NCBI GenBank assembly: GCA_028829895.1
Contig: CM054182.1
Coordinates: 31,838,379-31,902,378, forward strand
Length of the DNA: 64,000 nt
Source: Sinotaia quadrata
Taxonomy: Eukaryota; Mollusca; Gastropoda; Architaenioglossa; Viviparidae
Direction of reading: 5' to 3'
Position numbers and translations under genes: made by a program. Shown in pieces: positions 57,141 through 64,000 of the stretch; position 1 is the stretch's first letter, and the number at the start of each line of letters is the position of its first letter. The notes below the pieces were generated by a model. That model was not told the DNA's origin, made no database searches, and worked only from the letters and a program-made list of their open reading frames with translations.

Positions 57141-57356
57141 TTAGAAACATAAAGCAAGCACGTCACTCGCGTCAACTTGCTGCCAAGTTCTATAACTCCG
57201 ATTATTATTTGTCTTAGATCTAATCCTGTTTGCCTTCAGCCGACAATAAACTATATACCTCCGCGTGCCTGCGTGATTTTCGTTACATGCACCGCGACAG
57301 CTTTTCAATCGGCCGGCAAAAGTCATTCCGGATTCAGGCCCCATTTGAAATTTCAT
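57141..57356 (-). CDS. unrecognised open frame, 71 codons
   Basis: ATG at 57356 to TAA at 57141. Begins MKFQMGPESGMTFAGRLKSC with five cysteines and a basic middle. Non-repetitive, in a mildly CpG-bearing patch. No family recognised. The plus-strand frame 57177-57449 overlaps it. Confidence 0.15.
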   Translation of the reverse strand: MKFQMGPESGMTFAGRLKSCRGACNENHAGTRRYIVYCRLKANRIRSKTNNNRSYRTWQQVDASDVLALCF

Positions 57357-58064
57357 GCACAGAATTTGCGTTCCACGGGAACTAACACAATCTGTACTTC
57401 TCGAGTGGGTATTAGATCATGGGGAGTCTTGAACGTGATAGAATTTTAGAAAACAGTAGTTTGGGGTAGGGCCAGGGTTGCGTCCGTGCTGCGTTGCCTG
57501 GTGAGGCAGGGGAGATAAAGCAAGCTACCTTCTCTTCCTAGTGTGGGACCACTCAAACAAAATGATTAATAGGATTATCCATATTACCCTCGACTCGTGT
57601 TACAACACAACGTTCGATCAAGTTAACAAACGACAGGATGAATGTAAAAAGTCAGAAAGAAGTGTTAGCATTTACACACTATTGTAATCTGCATGAACCG
57701 CTCGTTAATTTTCAACGCGCGTGCTTGTGATTCATTGTGTACCGAACCATGCGTGCGTGCGTGTCTGTGCGTGCGCATGTATTTGCATGCATGTGTAAAG
57801 AAAGGAAAAGGGGGTTGGGGGTGGACAAAGAGTGTCGGAGTTTATTTGGTGCATAAGATGATTCCATTTACATGAGGCTGGTCTGGAATGTGCTTGGCTG
57901 AGCTGACGCAGAGTGTATTAGAAGGCAGATATTTTGGTCTTTACATACTAGCAACAGTAATAACAGCTGCTACTGTAACTCTGCTACTATAATAGCGCCT
58001 CTTCTACTGTTACTACTATGTTACAACTACTACAGCTGCTAGTTTTATTATCACTGTTACTACT
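57357..58064. other. unassigned DNA
   Basis: GTGCGTGCG-rich at 57745-57775 and CTACTGTTACTACT-like runs at 57955-58060. Nothing else recognised. Confidence 0.5.
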
Positions 58065-58104
58065 ACGATTGCTATTATTATTAATACTCTTATTATTATT
58101 ATTA
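58065..58104. repeat. (ATT)n microsatellite at LINE 3' end
   Basis: ATT-rich tract directly after the stop codon of the minus-strand LINE fragment, probably its AAT-type 3' tail. Confidence 0.85.
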
Positions 58105-58105
58105 T

Positions 58106-58792
58106 TCAGCCTCTTTCCACGACTTCTGTTTGACTGTCGGTTGTGATCCAAGGTCTCGGAATCTTACCAAGATTCTGGGAGATCCAAGGTTTTACGGGGA
58201 TGTGGGCACTTCCGAGGAGCGCTGCTTTGAGTAGTGAAGAGAGTCTGTAGTTTCCATTCAGATAGCCTTCCAATTCAGATGTTATGTTCCCCAAGGCTCC
58301 TATCACTATAGGTATCACTTCTGCTTTTACATCCCACAGTCTCTGAATTTCTAATCTGAGATCTTCGTATTTTTCTTTTTTTTTCCTTTCTTTTGTTTTT
58401 ATGTTTCTATCGCTTGGAACAGCGACATCAATGATTGTTACCGTTCTGTTGGACTTATTGAGAACTACAATATCTGGTCTTCGTGCAGGAATAACCCGAT
58501 CTGTCTATCTCGAAGTCCCACAATATTTTGACTTCTTTGTTTCGGTGATTACTTCTGGTTGGTGCATCCATGCTCTTTCTGGGGTTTTTAAGCCAAAGTT
58601 GTCACAAAGATTTCTATGTATGTGTTTTGCCACTTCGTTGTGTCGTTTGGTGTATTCTGTTCTAGCCAGAACCTGACATCCAGATAGTATGTTCTCTGTT
58701 GTCTCATCCATGGACTTGCAGAGCCTACATTTGGAATCATTTGAGATTTTCATGATTTTCGTTTTGTGTGATTTCGTGTCAAGTGTTTGATC

Positions 58793-58795
<3 letters not shown>
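58106..58795 (-). pseudogene. 3' fragment of a non-LTR retrotransposon (CCHC-type plus restriction-like endonuclease region)
   Basis: Read on the minus strand, the fragment has in order a knuckle CRLCKSMDETTENILSGC (the usual His is Asn, spacing C-X2-C-X8-N-X4-C), a YTKRHNEV segment, a KILWDF-like segment, RRPDIVV then IIDVAVP (PD-X14-D spacing), KKEKYEDLRLEIQRLWDVK, IVIGALGNIT, and a tail ending at TGA 58106. This order is typical of the C-terminus of early-branching LINEs with a restriction-like endonuclease (R2/NeSL/Utopia-like; exact clade inferred). At least two frameshifts lie at about 58500-58535. The reverse transcriptase core is absent: 5' truncation at the (ATT)n tract. Confidence 0.9.
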
Positions 58796-58824
<29 letters not shown>

Positions 58825-58830
58825 GCTATT
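58796..58830. repeat. (ATT)n microsatellite at LINE 5' edge
   Basis: About eleven ATT units at the upstream edge of the LINE fragment; with the matching tract at its other end it brackets the insertion. Confidence 0.9.
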
Positions 58831-59037
58831 AGAATTAATCGTGGTCTTAGAGATACAGCAAACTGTACTGCCTTAAACACTACACATCACTGACATTCGT
58901 AGATTAACACAATTTGTTTATCGGTACTAATCTTGTCATTGTAGCATGCACGAGGGCCTATTAGTAACACTAAAATACAAAATAATTAATAATCAAGCTT
59001 AATTTATTTATGTGTGTAATTATGCTAAGTACACACT
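58831..59037. other. unassigned spacer
   Basis: Nothing recognised. Confidence 0.5.
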
Positions 59038-59580
59038 TACTGTGACGGGTAACGCCACTTAGTTAATGAAATAATTATTATTATTAATTAATCTTTCATA
59101 ACCAATTACAAGTGATGAGATTATTAATTTATTTTATTTAAATCCTCCAACAGACACCACTCGTCTCTCATTCGGCGGATACTTGGCGCTGTAAACGTTT
59201 TCTCTCTTTCACAATATAAAACAACATTTACAGTCACAGTGAGTGGAAACTTCTTACTAAAGGAGAAGACAAATCCAATTTTTAATCTATATTTAGTGAG
59301 CTCCTATCCACCCACTTTCTTCTCCAACATAATATTATGAATATGCATAAGAAGGTCAATAAATTTAACAATAAATTTATTAAATGAACAATCAAATATA
59401 CATAGGACAATTACAATGAAATACATTATTTGATCAATATTCTATGAACTCACATTTGTATAATTATTGTCTACACAGTCCATACATATAAAATAATAAA
59501 ATTACAGTTGAATAATAGAGTCGATACAAATCACAGGTTAGTCCTATCAGAGAATAGAAATGGAGTTATTAGAGGGAGGT
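59038..59580 (-). mobile_element. family A dispersed repeat, truncated copy
   Basis: Plus strand reads TGTGACGGGTAACGCCACTT, then TTATTATTATTAATTAATCT, GTAAACGTTTTCTCTCTT, ATCCACCCACTTTCTTCTCC and GAATAGAAATGGAGTTATTA. It matches the far end of the longest copy, then breaks off about 60 bp before a 59-bp array. Confidence 0.88.
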
Positions 59581-59639
59581 AATTTAAAGCCTTTCTTAAC
59601 ATGACCTGGAGTAACATTGCTACATCTTTGTTTAGTAAA

Positions 59640-59975
59640 TGGAAGTGCTGCAACTTTATTTAGTAAAGGTGAAGTTCCACACCTTTATTATAGTAAAGGG
59701 TAAATAATACAACTTTGTTCAGTAAAGGTGAAGTTCCACACCTTTATTATAGTAAAGGGTAAATAATACAACTTTGTTTAGTAAAGGTGAAGTTCCACAC
59801 CTTTATTATAGTAAAGGGTAAATAATACAACTTTGTTTAGTAAAGGTGAAGTTCCACACCTTTATTATAGTAAAGGGTAAATAATACAACTATGTTTAGT
59901 AAAGGGGAAGTTCCACACCTTTATTATAGTAAATGGGAAATAATAATACTCTGTTTAGTAAAGGGGAAATAATAA
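59640..59975. repeat. ~59-bp minisatellite, ~5 copies
   Basis: Unit AGTAAAGGTGAAGTTCCACA plus CCTTTATTATAGTAAAGGGT. Each unit has an internal half-repeat of AGTAAAGG. Confidence 0.95.
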
Positions 59976-60514
59976 TACTAATTTTTGTTACAGTTTCAGA
60001 TTTTACTAACAGCTACCTTAAAAATAAGAAAAATTGAAATAGCTTAGACTATATGCTTGTTTACTTTTTAAAAAATAAATAAATGTTAAGTTTCTTAAAA
60101 TATTATTTTATATCCACTTTGTATCATTATATATCTGCAGAGTAACACTCATTGCAAATCTGCACAGCTATAAAGCATATTGCTGAGTATCAATTACTGA
60201 TCAATGAATAATTTTCACCTCAACAATTTTCACACAGCAGGAATTTATATCGTAGCAATCAATTAAATGCATTTGGTCACTTAAAACCAAGTCAACACTC
60301 CCATGATAAATCTTTTCTAGTCGGCAGAGTTATATTTAATATATGTTATGTAGAACTGAAAATGGAAATATTAAGTTGGAGGCTGGAGTGAGTCCAATAC
60401 AGTCGAATTTACGACAGCCTTTGGTTCACTATTGTTTTAAAGAAAAAAACAACCGAATTTCTCTGAGACAAGAATTCAAATGGAACTTGTGAGGAATTTT
60501 AAATATTAAGTATT
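59976..60514. other. unassigned AT-rich DNA
   Basis: Nothing recognised. Confidence 0.5.
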
Positions 60515-60960
60515 TTTCAGTGGTGACTTATCGGCAAAGTATTCACCACAAACATGTAGGTATATACACACCAATTTTAGTTAATAACGTATTGGCATAG
60601 ACTGCCTCATATAATGTGCTGGTGGTATGCTTTTCATTTCAGTGATAACTTATTGGCATAGCTGAATGAAAACGTTTCATTTCAGTGATAACTTATTGGC
60701 ATAGCTGAATATAAACGTTTCATTTCAGTGATAACTTATTGGCATAACTAGATGAAAACGTTTCATTTCAGTGATAACTTATTGGCATAACTGGATGAAA
60801 ACGTTTCATTTCAGTGGTGAGCGAGTGGCACAACACTGCCTAACATACCTGTGCGATGCAGGTATTTTATTTCGGTGGCTACTCATTAGCATACAATGCC
60901 TCATAGACATGTTGAATGCTAGCATTATATTTCAACAGTGACGGAAGGGCACAGCACTGC
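60515..60960. repeat. 43-bp minisatellite, ~5 clean copies with decayed flanks
   Basis: Core at 60636-60825, unit CATTTCAGTGATAACTTATT plus GGCATAGCTGAATG. Diverged relatives extend on both sides, the pattern expected if new copies arise in the centre. Confidence 0.93.
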
Positions 60961-61104
60961 TTCACACACATATTCAAGTTTCCAGGAGAATGACTACACA
61001 CTGTTTTCTTGAAGATTGCAAAAGAAAACGCAATGGAGAAACAACAGCAAAGCTGCAAATATCGGCTATTAATTCAGTGATATTATAATTTGTTAAATTT
61101 GTAC

Positions 61105-61222
61105 GTGTAGAATATAATTACACTCTCCATCAAATGATGTTACATTATGGTACTTGCCCACTAGTGTAGAACATAATTACACTCTCCATCAAATGAAATT
61201 ACATAATGGTACTTGCCCACTT
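61105..61222. repeat. 59-bp duplication, 2 copies
   Basis: Both copies contain TAATTACACTCTCCATCAAA and GGTACTTGCCCACT. Confidence 0.94.
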
Positions 61223-61495
61223 GAGAATGGGTTAATGTCATCTTACAGTCATATTGTGCCCTTTCACACATTGACTGGAAATTTGAAAATGGATGGCACT
61301 TGCGCAGAAGCCGAATGAGTTTAGTAAAAACTTTAACAGAATTTCGAAAATATTCCGGTTAAAAGACAAAACCCGACCTCCTCAAGGAAAAGTGTTAAAA
61401 TTCCTCTACATTTGTTTGTTTTCCTCCCCTACTGTCGATGGAAACATTCTTGAAATAGTTCCGCTTAGGTCTTCGAGAGCGGCTATGCATGTAGT
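61223..61495. other. unassigned DNA, possible 3' untranslated region
   Basis: Would be 3' untranslated sequence if the minus-strand exon at 61496-61585 is real. A 98-codon plus-strand frame (61293-61589) also crosses it and ends exactly at the array. Confidence 0.35.
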
Positions 61496-61585
61496 TCATC
61501 CACGCTTGCAGAAAGTCGTCACGGATTCCAGAGGGCTTTGGCTGTCGTCTTCCATGGCTTGCAGCTCAACCTGCACATCGTCTGA
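61496..61585 (-). CDS. possible terminal coding exon abutting the 37-bp array
   Basis: A minus-strand acceptor-like TTCTTCCCTCGTCAG ends at 61586. The next base starts a phase-0 frame of 29 codons to TGA at 61496, beginning SDDVQVELQAMEDDSQSPLE. The acidic, Gln/Ser-rich composition is typical of protein tails, whereas the opposite strand gives a Ser-rich string as expected of antisense. No family recognised. The 37-bp array immediately upstream repeats the acceptor-like sequence. Confidence 0.22.
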   Translation of the reverse strand, partial: SDDVQVELQAMEDDSQSPLESVTTFCKRG

Positions 61586-62385
61586 CTGACGAGGGAAGAA
61601 TTACTGAGAGATTAGTCTCTGATGAGGGAAGAAATACTGAGAGATTAGTGTCTGACTGATGAGGGAAGAAATACTGAGAGATTAGTGTCTGACTGACGAG
61701 GGAAGAATTACTGAGAGATTAGTCTCTGATGAGGGAAGAAATACTGAGAGATTAGTGTCTGATTGATGAGGGAAGAAATACTGAGAGATTAGTGTCTGAA
61801 TGATGAGGGAAGAAATACTGAGAGATTAGTGTCTGACTGACGAGGGAAGAATTACTGAGAGATTAGTCTCTGATGAGGGAAGAAATACTGAGAGATTAGT
61901 GTCTGACTGACGAGGGAAGAAATACTGAGAGATTAGTGTCTGACTGATGAGGGAAGAAATACTGAGAGATGAGTGTCTGAATGATGAGGGAAGAATTACT
62001 GAGAGATGAGTGTCTGACTGATGAGGGAAGAATTACTGAGAAATGAGTGTCTGACTGATGAGGGAAGAATTACTGAGAGATCAGTGTCTGACTGATGAGG
62101 GAAGAATTACTGAGAGATCAGTGTCTGACTGATGAGGGAAGAATTACTGAGAGATGAGTGTCTGAATGATGAGGGAAGAATTACTGAGAGATCAGTGTCT
62201 GACTGATGAGGGAAGAATTACTGAGAGATCAGTGTCTGACTAATGAGGGAAGAATTACTGAGAGATCAGTGTCTGACTAATGAGGGAAGAATTACTGAGA
62301 GATCAGTGTCTGACTAATGAGGGAAGAATTACTGAGAGATCAGTGTCTGACTAATGAGGGAAGAACTGCTGAGAGATCGGTGTCG
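61586..62385. repeat. 37-bp minisatellite, ~21 copies with a 33-bp variant
   Basis: Unit CTGACTGATGAGGGAAGAAT plus TACTGAGAGATCAGTGT. A shortened 33-bp copy (TCTCTGATGAGGG) recurs at the same place in a higher-order pattern near 61625, 61730 and 61870. The last copies (CTGACTAATG) form a recent local expansion. On the minus strand every unit reads CTTCCCTCATCAG, a pyrimidine tract plus AG. Confidence 0.97.
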
Positions 62386-62643
62386 TTCATCGATCAGTAG
62401 ACGGGATATTTGACAGGCACAAGAGACAAAGAGTTGATCCACATTTAGGACTCATCAGGGGATACTACTTTTACCGCCAAGGCACAAAGGTTATGAAATC
62501 GGCATTATGGGAATCGCGAGACCCCCGCCCCCAAGGTCTACTCTTGGGCTTTTTCCAACCCAAACTTGCAGTTTCCTTCCTGCAAACACCGACATGGACA
62601 CCCAGTTTCTTAGTGAAAACTTTCAAGCTCTCAATCCCAAGCA
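62386..62643. other. unassigned DNA
   Basis: CpG-bearing from 62500. Overlapping frames on both strands, none recognised. Confidence 0.4.
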
Positions 62644-62829
62644 CTATGGAGGATACATGGGCGGTCTGTCCCTCCCCATTTGACGTCCTCTTGGCTTCAC
62701 GCACACCGCCGCGCGAGTCTTTGATCTTACAGGTGTTTGAACAAATCCACAGGTGCATTGCTCTCGGAATACCTCCAAAGAAGCAACTTGATATGTACAT
62801 TTCTGGCATTCTGGGTGTGCGCGTGCTTC
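62644..62829 (-). CDS. unrecognised Cys-containing open frame
   Basis: Minus-strand frame reading ARAHPECQKCTYQVASLEVF and later EQCTCGF, then a basic tail to TAG at 62644. Five clustered cysteines recall a small Cys-rich domain, and a donor-like CACCT|GTAAGA lies at about 62728, but no family fits. The opposite strand (frame 62493-62972) contains VFEQIHRCIALGIPPKKQLD after a TTGATCTTACAG acceptor-like word and is an equally good candidate. One of the two may be an exon. Confidence 0.13.
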   Translation of the reverse strand, partial: EARAHPECQKCTYQVASLEVFREQCTCGFVQTPVRSKTRAAVCVKPRGRQMGRDRPPMYPP

Positions 62830-62834
62830 TGTCA

Positions 62835-62980
62835 AGATCCTCTTCCCCCCCCCCCTCTCATATTGCTTGCTTTGTTAATGTCTGTCAGTATCCTCTTTTT
62901 TGCCTCATATTGCTTGCTTTGTTAATGTCTGTCAGTATCCTCTTTTTTGCCTCACATTACTTGCTTTGTTAATGACTGTA
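62835..62980. repeat. 47-bp tandem repeat, ~3 copies
   Basis: Unit TATTGCTTGCTTTGTTAATG plus TCTGTCAGTATCCTCTTTT. Confidence 0.95.
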
Positions 62981-63424
62981 TGGGAGTATTTAAGCGTCAG
63001 AAATGCTTTGAGTTTGAAATTGGTAATAATTTATATATAAATAAACTCTTAAATTGGACACTGTTGGATTACCAACCAACCTTCCGACCAACCTACCAAC
63101 CAAGTCCGCACACGCCCCTCACCCCCAATGCACATACCACCACCACAACTCTCAAAACAAAACCCAGCAGAACTAAAACCTAACAAATCAAATCAACCAA
63201 ACCAATTAAACCCACCAAACAAGTTACTATATACATAACAATCAAAACTCATCCTCCATACCAAGCCAACATTATCGAAACCAAACTAACGAAACAATCA
63301 AACAGAACAACGCCAAATAAATTATTAACTGTCCATGGTGACCTTGCAGAAAACTGAATTATTAGTAGTAACACTACATTTCTTTCAATGTAATTGTCAC
63401 CGATAAGGAAGTGTTAAAATACAA
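62981..63424. other. unassigned, with G-depleted CCAA-rich tract
   Basis: At about 63066-63310 the plus strand is built mostly of CCAAC, ACCAA and AAACC words with very few G. Nothing else recognised. Confidence 0.6.
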
Positions 63425-64000
63425 TTTGGTTGTTGTCAACAGTAGACTTTGTTTGGCCCATTAAACAGTATTTGTTTGTTGTAAACAGTGAGCTGTTTTA
63501 CCCATATATTTGGCTTTCTTGTAATCTGTGTTGTGTTTAACCCATATATTTGGCTGTCTAGTAATCTGTGTTGTGTTAACCATTACAATAACATTTCGTT
63601 GTTGTTGTAAACAGTGTGCCGTGACCTTACAAAAAAATGTTGGTTGTTCTAAAGTGTGCTGTGACTTACGCACTAAAAGAACATTGGTTGTTTTGGTAAA
63701 CAGTGTGCCGTGACATTACAATAAAAAATGTTGGTTGTTCTAAAGTGTGCTGTGACTTACGCACTAAAAGAACATTGGTTGTTTTGGTAAACAGTGTGTC
63801 GTGAAATTACAATAAAAAAATGTTGGTTGTTCTAAAGTGTGCTGTGACTTGCGCACTAAAAGAACATTGGCTGCTTTCGCTGTGTTTAACCCGTACAATA
63901 ACATTTGGTTGTTGTAAAAACAGTGTGCTGTGTTTAACCCGTACAATAACATTTGGTTGTTGTTGTAAAAACAGTGTGCTGTGTTTAGCCCGTACAATAA
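63425..64000. repeat. composite ~40-95-bp repeat running off the window end
   Basis: Modules TTGGTTGTTGTAAACAGTGT, GTGCCGTGACATTACAAT and CTAAAGTGTGCTGTGACTTA recur in ordered sets of about 92-95 bp. The array continues past 64000. Minus-strand frames (YGLNTAHCFYNN repeats) are repeat translations. Confidence 0.92.

Noticed and set aside
62493..62972. 159-codon plus-strand frame
   Set aside because: It runs through a poly-C tract and the 47-bp repeat, and a Cys-containing frame on the other strand competes. Only the segment around 62731-62830 looks protein-like, so it was noted but not called.
63461..63997. YGLNTAHCFYNN repeat frames
   Set aside because: Translations of the terminal composite repeat.

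Overview
This is a eukaryotic, almost certainly metazoan, AT-rich window with no bacterial-style gene organisation. No conserved host protein-coding gene can be recognised. The mix of long (CA)n, (GA)n, (TATC)n and (CGTG)n microsatellites, very dense 20-70 bp minisatellites, scattered small CpG-bearing islands and a non-LTR retrotransposon tail best suits a lophotrochozoan, most likely a mollusc. That assignment is inference; no marker gene proves it.

Layout. 0-5 kb: unassigned AT-rich DNA, a CpG-bearing motif cluster at 1.86-2.2 kb (tandem E-box, heat-shock-like palindrome, nuclear-receptor DR2) and GATA-type repeats. 5.9-7.8 kb: one end of a dispersed repeat ('family A') running straight into a 70-bp array, then a 32-bp array. 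8-11.4 kb: (CA)n and several short exon-like open frames. 11.7-19.2 kb: a chain of minisatellites, a 198-nt near-perfect hairpin and a (TATC)n tract. 20-27 kb: more arrays, a degraded LINE 3' end at 24.4 kb and a T-rich strand-asymmetric stretch. 27.6-31 kb: a CpG-bearing island, an exon-like segment with a strong splice acceptor and a promoter-like cluster near 30.05 kb. 32.1-33.9 kb: the largest array, a 60-bp satellite of about 30 near-identical copies. 34-49 kb: arrays alternating with family A copies (37.6, 39.4-40.8 and 48.6 kb). 49-57 kb: more arrays and the longest family A copy (53.0-54.6 kb). 58.1-58.8 kb: a clear 3' fragment of a LINE with restriction-like-endonuclease motifs. 59-64 kb: a truncated family A copy, several arrays, and a 37-bp array whose minus-strand units each carry a splice-acceptor-like sequence.

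Nearly all long open frames here are translations of tandem repeats whose period is a multiple of three, or chance frames. The short candidate exons listed are low-confidence calls based on splice signals, start context and residue composition only. The two LINE fragments share one element family. Family A occurs as at least seven fragments in both orientations, and two of them abut tandem arrays, which suggests a link between this element and minisatellite birth. I found no tRNA, rRNA, CRISPR array or intact transposase.
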